Numbered from the stretch's first letter, positions 46,471 through 60,703 are shown. The stretch is 64,000 nucleotides of DNA from Tetragonia tetragonoides (GCA_038025085.1 CM076144.1:48276001-48340000), one strand, 5' to 3'. Notes: generated by a model not told the origin, from the letters alone. Numbers and translations: made by a program.

Positions 46471-48130
46471 GCTACCAAGAATGAGAAATATGTTATGTTG
46501 AGCACATTGACTTGCGACAAGGATGACTAGAATATCAAAGTTCGAGTTTCACGATTATGGAATGCATATAATATCAAGAATCCAAGGGAAATCATCAGTG
46601 TTGACATGGTGCTACTTGATGAGAAGGTATGTTGTATTAGAGAATAATCAGAGAATCTTCTTGCATATATTCTTTTATTATTTCCAGTTATTCTCTTCCT
46701 TAACTATCTCTATGTACCTTCTATTCTTAGAGTGTTAATATTATGTTCCTTGATCATAGCACTAGATTAGTTTAGTTGCCTTCTTTATAGATACTCTCTC
46801 TTTATTAACTTGTATATAAATAGATGTATCTATCAATGTAATTTTTAAGCCTTCAACCAATCTCAATGTTTATATGTTGTCCATAAATTTATTGTTTTTT
46901 AACTTCGATTATAAATTCGCTGCTCTCAACTGGTCTTTATTACATCTCTCACAATCTGACTACATACATGCCACAATAAAGTCAAGTATTGCACATAAAT
47001 TCCGTGGCCTTTTTGAGAAAGGTGCAACGTACTATATCAAAAAGTTTTCTGTTCAAGGCTACAAAGAAACCTTTCGCGTGGTTGCTGACAGTAAGCTAAT
47101 GTTGCACTTCTACTCTAACACAATTGTCAAAGAAGTGCAATGAGACTCCAGCACAATCCCTAGATACAGGTTTGATTTTTTTGGATTTGACAAGCTTGAA
47201 ATGCGCAAGGGAAATGATCATGTTTTAACAGGTGTGTTTAAAGTATTTGTTTCATAAAGCAATATTGGCTCAATGTAAAAAGACACTATTATGGTTTAAA
47301 AAAATGTTTTAACTCTTTAAAATAATGTAGATGTAATATGTTGTGTTATGAGTGAAAGTCCAGTTCAAATAAGGGTTGTGAATGGCAATTCTACCAAACA
47401 TATGGTTCTGGAAATTGAAGACATCTGGTAAATATATTACTTCCCAACATTTTAAGTGAGTAGTATGTATCATGTTTACTCTTAGTGTTATCTGACAAAC
47501 CCTTTGCCTGCATTTCATGTCACAGTGGAAGCAAAGTGCATGTTACTCTACGAGGCAGAGTAATGGAGTCGTATCAAAATCTGTGTTCCAACAATGAAGC
47601 TCAAATTCGTTTCATTGTGGTCACCTGGACCCGAATAGGAGATCGAGTACCATAGTGAGTGATTAATTAAATCCTTCCTCCATTCAAGGTCATGAGCATT
47701 GCACTACTGAACAAGTACTCATACACTATTTATTGACATGGCTTCTCTGGTCAGATAGAAATAACAAGGCTCAGTTCATCCCCATCAACTTGCATATATA
47801 TGAATCCTAAAATTGCTGAGGTGGAGGACTATCTGGCAAAGTTCAGGTACAAAATCTATTGGAACAACATAATGGTGCTTTGGTAACTACTACTTCTAGA
47901 TTAAACATTCTTCTATTAAACATGTGTTTATAATATTTTCTCTAACCACCTTTGAATTACAATATTGCCTAGCAAACTGTTGGAGATAATGTGGAAAATA
48001 ATCAACCTATTCAGGTTGCCCGTGACCACAATATTGGGAGACCAAGTTCCAGCGAAGGAAATAGTGGGGTCATTCGTGAGGTATTTATATTTTTCACTTG
48101 GCACTTCAAACATAAATTGCAAAACATTGT
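46471..48130 (+). pseudogene. Replication protein A 70-kDa-like (DUF223) pseudogene, Helitron-associated
   Basis: Successive + strand segments match the RPA1-like proteins common in plant Helitrons: NIKVRVSRLWNAYN and IISVDMVLLDEK (46531-46625), DYIHATIKSSIAHKFRGLFE and FSVQGYKETFRVVADSKLML (46955-47140), IPRYRFDFFGFDKLEMRKGND (about 47156-47220), SESPVQIRVVNG (about 47350), KVHVTLRGRVMESYQNL (about 47530) and STCIYMNPKIAEVEDYLAK (about 47780-47845). Such proteins bind single-stranded DNA through OB folds. The copy is broken: TAG at 46528-46530 stands where a Trp is expected before NIKVRV, and TGA at 47141-47143 interrupts the second segment. The segment starting near 46955 lacks a clear splice acceptor. 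Exon ends are approximate. Confidence 0.8.
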
Positions 48131-49850
48131 ATCACGATATATGATTGTGAACTTACATGAATAAAATCGCATGTTTCTATAGGTTTCACAAGCCTGAGTT
48201 CATGAAAGCTTATTCTTAAGCGAGGAGTACAACCAAAGAAAGGACAGAGGACACATCCCTGGACATGGACTTCTCAGTTCTCACATATCCTTTTTCTTTT
48301 ACAGAGAATTACAAGTTCTACAAAATAAGAGTTTTTTAAGAAGTTTATTTTAGTTTAAACATTATCAGCCTCAATGTAGTTTGGATTCACAAGTTAGCAA
48401 GACTTTTATGATTGAATACTTCTTTTGCCAGCAAGGGTTATCTGAAAATTGCATTTCCAATGTCAATTGAAACTTAAAGTGGTCATCTAGTGATCAAATT
48501 ACATTATATCTCTTTGTCTATCAATGACTTAACAGTACAGTGACAAACATCTGAAGTGGGTACAAATATTTATAGGCACTTACACATGTACAAGCATATG
48601 ATATACTAAATTAACAAACAAAAATAAATAGGAAATTACAAAGCTAGACATCCATTAACATGTAACCATTGTACCATTTAAAAAAAACAAAGACAACATA
48701 TGGCTATATGCTTTAACAATTTGACTGCATAATGTCAACTGTCCACGGGAAAAAAAATATGAAAAACAACACAACAGGACCACTCTGCAATATCAAATGA
48801 AATGAAGAATGGTCCTTTTCAAAATATGTATATATATCTATCTCAATAGTACAGAGAAACAATATCATTATCCATCTACGAAAACAAAAAAGGATTAACA
48901 AAAGAAGATCAGACCACACAATTTGATCAGATCATTTACAACTATCACAACTCCCTGAGATTTAGAGCTTGCATTGCAGGAACAATAAGAGTGGTAGCTG
49001 AAGCTTCAAGCTGGAATCTCCAAGACTGAAATATAGAATTAAATGAAATTAAAACATAACAACAATAGCCATAAATGAGGATCATCTACAGTGTTAAATT
49101 GAAAGATACAAAGAAATGGTTACAATATAATATTCAAAAATGGATTCAAATTGAAAAATAAATGATCATTAAGATACATTTAAGGTAACATTAATGTACA
49201 ACTGACGTAAATGATAACCTTTGACTGCAATCTATAAAGCAAATAGGGTGCTAAGTAATTATTAAACAAAATGGAAAAACAAAGACAGTTCAAAGAAGCA
49301 AGAAAAAGAAGAAGAGATATTCTAGAGAACAAAAGACAAGGAAAGAATGACACTGGATACAAAAGAAATCGACATGCTTCAGCCTCGACACCAACCGGTA
49401 ATATGATACCAAATTAAGATTCTCCATATGACTAAATTAAGAGTTACACAAGACTCAAGGCCATTGACCAGGTTTTGGTTTCAGGTACAAGCAAGGGAAG
49501 ATCAAGAAATGTGCAGCCAAAGCCAAACCAAATGAGTAATACTGGTATGTTTCTACAGCAGTATACTAGTTAGGGAATCAATACAATTAAACTGAAAATG
49601 ACAAATCGCACAATAACGAAATGAAATACTTCTTGTCAATGTAAATTATAGTTAAAAACAAATTATAGTTAGAAACAAATGTTCACATATCCAGACGTAA
49701 AGAAAGACATTCCTTTTTCATGTTTACATAAAGTAGCTTAACAAAAGTTTCTTCCCATTACTCTGCCAGCTCCCAACCCTACCACTACCATATCCTTTTT
49801 CTAAAAAGGTGTTCTTACGCCCATAACATACATTTTGTGGGGAAAACTCC
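48131..49850. other. Unassigned AT-rich DNA between RPA pseudogene and CACTA element
   Basis: No recognisable gene or repeat. If Helitron B is real, this is part of its interior. Confidence 0.4.
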
Positions 49851-49873
49851 TAACACTACAAGAAAACAGTAGA

Positions 49874-50172
49874 TTTGCGTCCACCAAAATCGGTCGCTAA
49901 AAATAAGTTTTCGGTCGCAAATTTGTTTTAGCGACCGCCAGCGACTAACTATGAGTGGACTCGAAAACCTTAGTCGCAAAACGGAATTTGCGTCTACCAA
50001 GGCAGACGCAAATCGCTTGTTTCTACATGGTGTCTACCTCAGGAGCACTTTTGCATCTGACTACTTCAGACGCATGTTTGCGACTGAAGCTTCTTTGGCC
50101 TAAATTTTGGTAGGAAACCATCAAAAGGCAGTCGCAAATTTGTTTGCAACTGATCACAACAGTCGCAAATGT
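49874..50172. promoter_or_regulatory. Subterminal CACTA repeat array (left)
   Basis: At least eight TTTGCG-type units in either orientation (for example TTTGCGTCC, GGTCGCAAATTTG, CAGACGCAAATCG, CAGTCGCAAATTTG) lie within 300 bp of the left end. A matching set is at about 53645-53785. In En/Spm such arrays bind the TNPA protein. Confidence 0.8.
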
Positions 50173-50479
50173 TTTTTGTTTTGTTTTTTTTTTTTTTGGT
50201 GGGTTCTCTGTAATACATGCCTTAGGTAGGCTACTGCTCATTCATTTAATTATATACCTAATAGTAGCTCATCCATCAATTACAAAACCTGTTCATCCAT
50301 TAACAAAAATACACCAAATGAACATGCTCATCCATCAATTGCATAAACCTGTAATCTGCTCATCCATTAACCAAAAATACAAAGGCTTCCACAAATTCTA
50401 CAAGTTCATAAAGTGCAAGTATGACTTTCAAAGTACCCACATGTTTTTCGCTTAGCTAGAATTCAGATTGAAGATTGGA

Positions 50480-53234
50480 CTACGTAGCACATTCAGCACC
50501 GGAACCTCCACTAGAAGGATCACGAGGATCACGAAGTTGGCTAGTTGAGAATAGAGTACTACACCGGTTACCAAAAATCTGTTTGAACTCTTTGAGCTGG
50601 GCTTCAATAGCCAAGAAGCGTTCCCGCTCCTCAACCCTTTCTCTCTCCCTCTCAGCCCTTTCCTTCTCCCTTTCAGCCCTTTCCCACTCCCTTTCCTTCT
50701 CCCTCTCAGCCTTGTCCATCTCATACAGCGTCTTTGTTCTTCACACACCCTCCTAGATTCTTAAGCCTCCGACTCCAACCGTGAGATGATGGAAGGCGCG
50801 TAAGTAGAGCGGGTAGATTGAGTTGAGTTGGAAGGCTTGTCATAATATAAGGATGCGCTAGTACCCAAGCCCTATACTTTCCCCTTCTTGAATCCACCAA
50901 CCACTTCATAAAAGACCTCATTTGGGTGCTTCTTGATGCCTTTCTTCTCGTTGTCTCTCATGCGTCGCTCATACTCAACCTGCATTGTAAACCATTCAAA
51001 TATTACAAAACAGACCACACCAGACCCACAACACTTGATTTCCAGCACATAGTGTGGCATATACGAACATACAGCACTTACCCTCACTGGAATACTATGT
51101 AAGTCTACTGTATAAAAGCTGAAAACTACACTTGGTCAGAACCATAAGTAAGTTTAGCTGATGTTTTCAGAACCTTTGATGTATTTACATTAAATCCATA
51201 ACATCATCATAGAACATAAGGTACCTTTCACTTGCATTTATGTGGATCAAGACCCAACTGGAAAACAAGAATCTAACACCCACACCCCCATTTGTTGTGG
51301 TACTGAATTGGGGGTACTGCACATTTCAGCAAGATTCTCAATTGGCGTGGCAAGATTCTCAATTGGTGTTGCAAGATTTTCAATTGGTGTTGCTGCATTT
51401 ATTCAGCAAGATTGTTCATCATCGCCAAAACATCATAATAACAAAAGCGAGACAAACACAAAGGAGAAAACCCAACAGAACATTTCAAACCCAAGAATAC
51501 TTACCACTGTTTTCCTAGCCTTGTCACTTGACAGCACTCTTTTTCCATCTTTCCGAATATGTGATTCCAAGTAAAGATCAGCGGCATTTAGCATCTCACC
51601 CTTGCTCTTAGTCTTCATCATGTAGGTTAGTTACATAATGTAGGTTAGTAAACACAATTGAGAGGTGGAAAAAGAAAAAATGTGACATGCACAAGTACTT
51701 ACTAAACGCTCTGCATACTCAAGAAATGATATTGAACCAAGGTTATGAGCAGCCGCTAAGCGAGGTCCCTTTGAACCAGATTTTTTGTTTTTAAAAGCGC
51801 GCGCGGATCTCTTCTTGAATTCTTCGCTCGCCCACCTCGCTTTGAGTTCTTTACCGTCTATGTTCGATATCCAAGGAATTTGTTTGTCATCGGGAATTTT
51901 GCTGGCCTTGCTCATCATGTCTTTGAGCCGAATCAATCCCTTCGCATCAAAGGCTGCCCTAACATCTCTCTCAATTTCAGGCTTTATGTATACTTGCCCT
52001 GCCATTACAAACAATAGTCTAAGTATTAATGTATTTGACAAAAGAACAACTAAAATGAAATGCTAGGTGCTGTCTCATAAACAGAAAGTTCAGTTTAACT
52101 TCAGAGTCTTGCAACTGAAAGAGTAACTTGCAACTGAAAGCAAGCTAAAATAAAAGCCAAATACCCTCAGATCTATGTTGTGTATGTTCACTCAAGTAAT
52201 CAACTTAAGCTTTGAACATATAGGATCCAAGGCATAGGAGCAAAGTAATTCAATGATATGCATCCAGTTCTTCATGTTCAAGATGCAATGCCAAATATCA
52301 ATTGTAAAAAGACCCCAAGTATCAAATTAAAAGAACATGTGACTTAGGGCCTGTGCTGAGCAATGTGTCTGCTTAATGCATGTTGTGACTAATTTGAAGT
52401 ATCCCAATGACCCTCCTACCTCATTGCATCATCCACAGAACTAGCCTTCAGAACCAAAATGTTGGTTTAATCTGCTCAATCTGCCACAAACCTTCATGTG
52501 TGCCATGCCACTTCATTCAAGCCTGACACCTCCTTGGAATCTAGACCACCATTATTACCAGGTTAAAAAAATGTTGTTGCTGGTAAAGTCATTCCCAATG
52601 ATCTGACTCTAAAAACTATATCTGCAAGCTGAGGTTATTTGATGGATTACTTTGCTAGGATGACAGATGCAATCATGTCGAGGGAGGAATTTTGGAGCCA
52701 AATGTTGTATCTTGCAGAATATCTTGGTAACCATTATTCCACAGACACATTGCTCAGCACAAGCTCTAAGTCACAAGACATGTTATCCAGCTATCTTATC
52801 AAACATTCAAAGACCTCAACTTTCACATAAGTATTCACAATGATCAATGGTCAATGATCAATAATCATACAGGACTTAAATCACAGGCCTTAACTTTTCT
52901 AAGCAAATAGATTATAGCTCCAGACACACCATAAGCATAATTAAACAGCAAGGCACACCAATCAGAAGACCTCTCTACTTCCCTGTCAGGCTGTCATGTA
53001 TAACATTGTAAAATACTGTAAGGCACACCAAAAACAGGATCTTTTTGCCTATTTTTGCTGCCTTTTAACCAAAAAACAGAAGGACCACCCACAATTGAAT
53101 CAGTACATACCTTGAAGCAATTAAACCAGACATCTTTAAGATATTTTGGTGTCTCAGTCCAATTTATGTACGTTCCCCTGTAGTGTTGCTTTATGCAAGA
53201 AGTGATTGCACGGACCACATACGGCTTGCTAAAC
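50480..53234 (-). pseudogene. Plant transposase Ptta/En/Spm (Transposase_24, TNPA-like) pseudogene
   Basis: Segments on the - strand read in family order. 53234-53111 gives TSCIKQHYRGTYINWTETPK and LKDVWFNCFK. 52005-51703 gives ERDVRAAFDAKGLIRLKDMM, KARWASEEFKKRSARAFKNK and NLGSISFLEYAERL. 51612-51505 gives GEMLNAADLYLESHIRKDGK. 50979 onward gives VEYERRMRDNEKKG and NEVFYEVVGG. A Glu/Arg-rich coiled coil ends near 50480. These proteins bind CACTA subterminal repeats. The copy is broken: TAG at 50872-50874 interrupts the expected VYGLG motif, a frame change separates it from the coiled coil, and the junction before VYIKPEIE keeps no clean phase. Good donors (GTAAGT, GTATGT) remain at other exons. 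Confidence 0.82.
51329..51391. repeat. Three 21-bp tandem units inside the CACTA element
   Basis: GCAAGATTCTCAATTGG-type units at 51329, 51350 and 51371 differ by one or two bases. They lie in an intron of the transposase pseudogene. Confidence 0.9.
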
Positions 53235-53803
53235 CTGTAATGAAATTCAATCCATTAACACTAAATTTTACAGTACCTGTTTAGAGTTAGGGTTTACCTC
53301 TTTCAAAACCTTTGAGCTCCACGATTTGAGAGAGATGTTTAGGTTAGGGTTTCAATCGTAAGACAAACTCCATGATTTGAGCTCCATAATTCGCCAGGAA
53401 TAAAATGCTAGCAGAAATCAAACCATAAACTCCACGATTCGCAGCTTCAAAACCCTAGAAATTGGGTGGAAAGATGATTTTCTCTCTCCACGACTTGTGT
53501 TTTTTGGGGGGTTACATTACTATGGATCGAACGAAGCCTTATCAAAGAGCAGAACGACGGGATTTCTTCTTTTTCTTTTTGGGGAACAGTACTAGAATAT
53601 CTCAAGTGATGTTTTTTCTTTTCATTTTATTTTTTCTTTTTAAAGCAATTTGCGTCCGGTCAGCAACTGTGTTTACCGTATACGCAAATTTTCAACTGAA
53701 TTGTATCCGTCATTATTTTCAGATGCAAATATCAAATTTTGCGTCTACCTTCGATTTCGGACGCAAAAAGCAGACGTAAATCCCCTGTTTTCTTGTAGTG
53801 TAA

Positions 53804-55359
53804 ATGTGTAATACAAACACAATTAGTATCTAAAAGATTCAACAGTCTCAACAAGTGTACTTACTTCATCTTAATACTATGTAAATAACATACTCGCATT
53901 TATCGTCATATGTATGATTTCTCACACATACGTAATATCTGAAACAAATTTCACTAATATAAGCAGGAAGAGATGTAAGATACCTAGATCTTGGTGAACC
54001 AAGTCATAAACGTCAATATTGCCAAGCAATTATGTGGTATGAAGAAAGGATTAAAAAGGCACACAAAACAGCAAATCCAAGCTTCTCAATGTGTTGCGTC
54101 GAAGGAAAGGTTAGGTTGCCTTCACCCAAACCAGCTCCACCATTCCTTATTAGCCAATTACTCGACTATAAAGGGGGTAAGCTAGGTTGCTGCAGCTTTC
54201 AGAGATAATATAAGAGCATATAATAATTCCATTTTCTCATTCACATCTATGGGTGCTAACATTGATAGAAGCATAAATAGAGCATCTGGACCTTATGTAT
54301 ACAGAATAAGTGGCCAAAACTATCATCGTATCGATTCACTTCTCCCTGAACCAGGTGCAAACACTAAGTTTGCACAACTTTATATTTAGGACACAGAGAA
54401 TGAAGTGTCAAATAGAACTTTATACATTAACAAATTAACAAAAGAAAACACACATAAACAGTTGATTTGTGAATGCTACTATACGTATAATATTGATGGT
54501 TTTATTCAGTTAAATTATGCAATCTTATTTAGTTTAATTATGCATTATAGTTATATTCATGTTATTCATATAATGCGAGATATACTGGTTTTTAAAATAA
54601 AAATTTTGAGGTCAAAGAAATGTAAACTTAATGGAGTAATATATAATTATATGTTGTTCAAACAATAGCGGACGAAACACCAAAGGTGATTACTATTTCG
54701 TACAAGATCATACTAAACCAAATCCTTTGAAGACTTGGTTTACCAAAACCCACTTACTCACAAGAGCCAAGAGAAAGACTACACCCCTACGTGATAACTC
54801 TAGAACTAACTTGAGAGGATGGCGAGAAAACACCAATAATAGGTATTCACAACAAAAAATATGAGGCGCACCAAGCTGCAACGAAGAGGACCGTAGAGTT
54901 TTTAAAGGATATACATGAATTGATTATTGAAGATTTGAAGTTCGAAGGGATATAAGATGGTCAAAATGCATTTGAATTACTATAGTCTACTGTAACATCG
55001 AATAATGTTTTTGTGTGTTTTTTTTCCCGTTAAAAAAAAAAAGTCCTATTTTCTTAAATTAGGTAGATCTTATATTGCAATTGTTTTAATTATTTACATC
55101 TATATGAGGGAAAAAACCATGAGTATTTCTCTAAATATACTACTATAAACATATTTCGTATGCAATCAAACAATACCATTAAGGTCCCATTATTATTCAT
55201 TTAAAAAAGGGAATCATTTTATTATGAAATATTTAATGCCAAATCTCCAACAAGGATTGCAGTGACCGTTACAACAAAAATCAAAAAGGAAATTCATCAC
55301 TATATATACCATAAACTACACTAAAAAAAACGAAACATCAGAAATTCTCAACACTACCA
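53804..55359. other. Unassigned AT-rich DNA between CACTA and solo LTR
   Basis: No known family recognised. A + strand frame of about 65 codons near 54668-54862 (containing DYYFVQDHTKPNPLKTWF) is open and not low-complexity, but I cannot place it. Confidence 0.4.
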
Positions 55360-57893
55360 ATTGTTGTAACACCCCGAATTTTCTACTAAAATAAATAAAT
55401 AAAAATAAATAAACTCAAGCCAAAAATCCGGCAGAGTTCCTTTTGTAAATACACTACCCAGCCTAATAAGGCTTATAAAAACCTGCTTAACAAAAATATA
55501 AAACAAAATCCAACAACCCAGCGGAAGACTCTAATAACATTCGGAGCGCTACCGCCACACTCACTCATACGAATGAGTGTAAGGCTCTTCAACTGAAAAC
55601 TAATAATAACAATAATCTCAATATTAGTCTAGGTGGTCTATTTAATTACAACTTAATTATCTTAATAAAAGAACAAATTACTATTTCTTCGTGTACATCT
55701 ATCTGAAAGCGTTCCTCACTGACATCTGTATATAATAAACTTCAATCTGCAAAAATGTGAGAATTTGCAACGTCAGCAATGCTGACAACTCACATCTAGT
55801 ACGTAAAACTCATTCTAAATTCAAATCAAGTCTAAACGTATAAACATGCTTCAATTTAATCAAACAAGAGATCCTAATTAGTCTTTTGCAAACTTTACTT
55901 ACTATAAACACCATACACTTATACAAATAGAGAGAATACAGACGATAGTATTAAAAACAGGTAACTTCTTTCTAGATATCCTCTATACTCGGGATATCTT
56001 AATAGCTTTTATTATTAATCTTGCATTACTGAGCTGGGCATAAGGGAGAGGTTCCTAGGGCCGCCGCATCTCGGGGGCGTTTAAACCCTTGACCACAACT
56101 GGGGCTGTTTAAACCCTTGACCACAACTGGGGCTCAAGCCACAACTGGGGGTCATAGCCACAACTGGGGGCTAGGTCACAACTGGCGATCGCAGCTAAGC
56201 TCTGGGGACGTCTCCCATATAACACATCTAGAGTACCCATAGGTTCCTACTGCCCAGAGCCATCTTCCACTTTACGTTATTAGTAGCTTAAGTGGCTTTT
56301 CATTTCTTTTGTATCTTAGGACATTAGCACACCACATCATATACTTTCTTAGATAGCTCATAACTAACTTGTAGCAACTCTTGCTCATATAAAACATAAT
56401 TGTTTCTTATGCTTTAGTATTTTGAAACCGCATCATAATTGAACATCTCGTTCAATCCATCTACTTGCTCATATTGTTTTGCTCAACTTGTAACTCAATA
56501 GCCTTTTAACATTTCTTTTCATTTCTCTTTGACTTCTGATAAATTCTTTTGTCCTTGTCTAGCATGAGACAATTAGCTTATGACATCAAAGAAGAGTACA
56601 CTTTCTATTATCTAATAGCAAACCAAACATGTTCTAATACACTCATACATATCACATCCTCTTCCTAGTTCATCATCTCATAACAAATACTTTATGTAAG
56701 TTCCGTGTATACATGAGTTACTCAAGTTAATAGTCTATGTACAGAAGCAAACAGCCCATATGGCTTCCAAGCATAAGCTACTAAGATCCCAATTTTCTAT
56801 AACAAGCATAGTTTAGTCTAGCTAACTCCATTGCTAAACATGGAGCAACAATATGAAAAATACAAGTAAAGCACATGGTGTCTAACAAACCAAAAAACCC
56901 CATCTGAATTGCATCATCTATCCAGATCATAATTCCCTCAATTAATAACCAAGACATTGAGCGTTTTATCTTAAATTTTACTCGTTTATGAAGCAACAGT
57001 AGCTACCATAACCAATTAGAGCTAACTTGCAGGCTTTATTATCTAAGACAAATAATTCATACTCTTCCCAATTCACACCAAAACTAATTCAATCACGATT
57101 TACACATACACACATAATTAGGCTCAAATTGAATGTAAAATGAACCCTACGTGATAGATGTAGTTACCTCTAATCGAATTTCAGCAACTAGGCCATACAA
57201 TTCCTCCAATTGATCAAGTGATTATCCATGGCATATGCATAACAATTACAACAAAACAATTAACATGAAACCAATTAAATTCAGAATTATAATTCAACCC
57301 AAAACAGAAGATCAATTAAGGGTTTAGGGTTTTGCAAACCAATCAGTTCATGGAGGCTAGGGATGGTGACTAGTAGTGTCTGGGGTGCTGGTGTTCACCG
57401 GATTCCATGGCACTGGCAAGCACGAACAGAGGGGAGCCAATTCGCACAACTAAAACCAGAGGAGAGAGAAAACACGCCCAAGCAGAGGAGAGAGAAAATT
57501 TACAGTGAATAGCTGCAATTTAGCGACAGTAGCAGCGAATTAGTGGCACGAGCAGTAGAGTTTCGATGGGAAAGCTGAAGATCGGTGGTGAGAGCGTGAT
57601 TGTGGCGATGGAGAATGACAGTGGTGGTCTTTGTGCGTGAGAAAGAAAATAGGTGAGGAAGTTTTACGATGTGCGATATAAAAGGGAACAAAGGCGGTGA
57701 AGAGTCTCTAGTAGAGTCCAACTCTTTTTCTTTTTCTTTTTCTTTTTCAAAGCCCAAACACAAGCAATTAAAATAATTTAAAGGAATCAACTAAACTAAT
57801 AATCAAATACTCTTTTAAAACAAATTCTTTTATTTCATTAATCAATAAACATTTTTATGAAAATACAATAAATAGTCGAGGTATTACAATTGT
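55360..57893. mobile_element. Solo LTR, 2,524 bp, TSD ATTGT
   Basis: The segment 55365-57888 begins TGTAACACCCCGAATTTT and ends AGTCGAGGTATTACA, with TG...CA termini and a perfect 5-bp duplication ATTGT at 55360-55364 and 57889-57893. No second LTR, internal region or polyprotein is present, so it fits a solo LTR left by LTR-LTR recombination. The TGTAACACC start and the length suggest a large Ty3-type element, which is an inference. Orientation is not known. Confidence 0.85.
56078..56187. repeat. CACAACTGGGG tandem block within solo LTR
   Basis: Five CACAACTGG units occur in about 110 bp, with a 28-bp GTTTAAACCCTTGACCACAA-type unit duplicated at the start. Confidence 0.9.
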
Positions 57894-58690
57894 ACCCACC
57901 TGTAAGGGAAGAAAACCAACTGAAATCAAAAAAGAGGAAAAAATGAGTCCCCACTTACCAACGGTACAACAAGGGCAATCAACAATATCTCACCACGACC
58001 ACATCAAGCAAACATTTTCCAACAATATGTCCTTCAAGAACAAACTACAATGGAGGAGAAGCGACTCAAATGGAAAAAGGAAATTCCAAATAGCTTACAA
58101 ATTCATATAAAAGGACTACAACAGGAAGACAATCATCAACAACACCAATAAAAACAATATATGAGATGATGTACAAAAAGGAACCAATTAGATATTCCAC
58201 GATAAGACACAAAGTACTTCAAACTTCTACCACAGAGCGTCTAAGGAACACAATACAACACCAAGATGACGTCACTTTACCAACTCGAAACAAGGATGAA
58301 TGCCATCAAGCAAATAGTAAAGGCGGCAACGAGAAAAAAGCTGAAGGTACCAAAATTAAGTTTGAAAAAATACAATCAATAAATTAAATTATTCTTATAC
58401 AATGATCCATTGACTTGCAGGGTGAAAAAATACTACGAAGACTACAACAATGGAGTACTCAACCCAAAAAAGATCAGAGTTGAAGAAAATAATATCCCAC
58501 ATATATACACTTAGACATGTGTGTATGTGTGTGTCACATTTAAAATTCAGAAATTCTATCAGAAACCGTGTATTCTTATTTAGCTTTAAATTTGGACAAC
58601 TAATGAGTTACGATTACTATCATATACAATCATAATGCATTCTTGAAAAACAAAATGTCAAAGGGTGACCACACATCTTGAAATATAAAA
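57894..58690. other. Unassigned DNA before the Helitron B 3' end
   Basis: No recognised protein. A + strand frame at 58166-58387 (73 codons, hydrophilic, Lys-rich end) may be the tail of a Helitron gene, but this is only a guess from position. Confidence 0.35.
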
Positions 58691-58721
58691 TAGCCCGTGC
58701 GTAGCACGGATTACTACCTAG

Positions 58722-60156
<1,435 letters not shown>

Positions 60157-60289
60157 TTTTCAGCAAAGTTGGAGATTTCCTTGCTATTCACAAAAAATAT
60201 ATAAAAATCCAAAGGTAATGTCTTTCTTTTCCTTTCTCTCTCATCTTTTTAGATGTGAAAAATGTTTAAAATTTAAAATAATCATCCTT

Positions 60290-60420
60290 CATGGTATCAT
60301 GAGCCATAGAGATTTTAGATTTGAACTCCAAACCTACAAGTCTTTATGGCTCTAGTACCATGTAGGAGAACCACTAATCTAACTGTTTAAGATGATTTGT
60401 GAAAGATTATTATTACTTTT
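60290..60420. repeat. Hairpin repeat with PBS-like arms (copy 2)
   Basis: ATGGTATCATGAGCCATAG pairs with TATGGCTCTAGTACCAT; the shared tail GAGAACCACTAATCTAA follows. Confidence 0.7.
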
Positions 60421-60703
60421 ATTTCCTAATAAGAGAAACACAAGAAATAAGTTAATGGATATTCACTATGTGCGTGCTTCCTTAGATCCAGTGCTATTAC
60501 TTCCACTTTTGTAGTTGCATTGAACATGTTTAACTAAAAGATAAAGAAAAAATTATATTCTTTTTTTTTTTTTCCCCTTTGTTTAGAACATTGTTTCAGG
60601 TAGTACACCAAACTGCCACTTATTAATGCTAACAATTTTCGTCCAAAAAAACATTTGCAAAGTATTATTTTGAGAAAGGGTGTACAAAAAGTATTTATCA
60701 CAA

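Larger units (their letters stand above)
49854..53800 (-). mobile_element. CACTA (En/Spm) DNA transposon, 3,947 bp, TSD TAA
   Basis: Terminal inverted repeats start CACTACAAGAAAACA at 49854 and, read from the other end, CACTACAAGAAAACA at 53800. A 3-bp duplication TAA is at 49851-49853 and 53801-53803. Both subterminal regions are dense in TTTGCGTC/TTTGCGAC units in both orientations, as expected of TNPA binding sites. The one gene, on the - strand, is a TNPA-type (Transposase_24) pseudogene; no DDE transposase (TNPD) was found, so it is non-autonomous. Confidence 0.96.
45205..58721 (+). mobile_element. Putative Helitron B, enlarged by nested insertions
   Basis: A Helitron-type 5' end (TCCATATATA..., then GGTTACTTGACAAGTGTCG) begins at the base after the CTAG of Helitron A. 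A matching 3' end, hairpin CCGTGCGTAGCACGG then ATTACTACCTAG, lies at 58694-58721. Between them are an RPA70-like pseudogene on the same strand, a CACTA element and a solo LTR. Removing the last two leaves about 7 kb. No Rep/helicase frame was found, so this is either a non-autonomous unit or two ends of separate truncated elements; the pairing is an inference. Confidence 0.5.

Noticed and set aside
50475..50756. Leu/Ser-rich frame on the + strand
   Set aside because: Antisense of the Glu/Arg coiled coil of the CACTA pseudogene.
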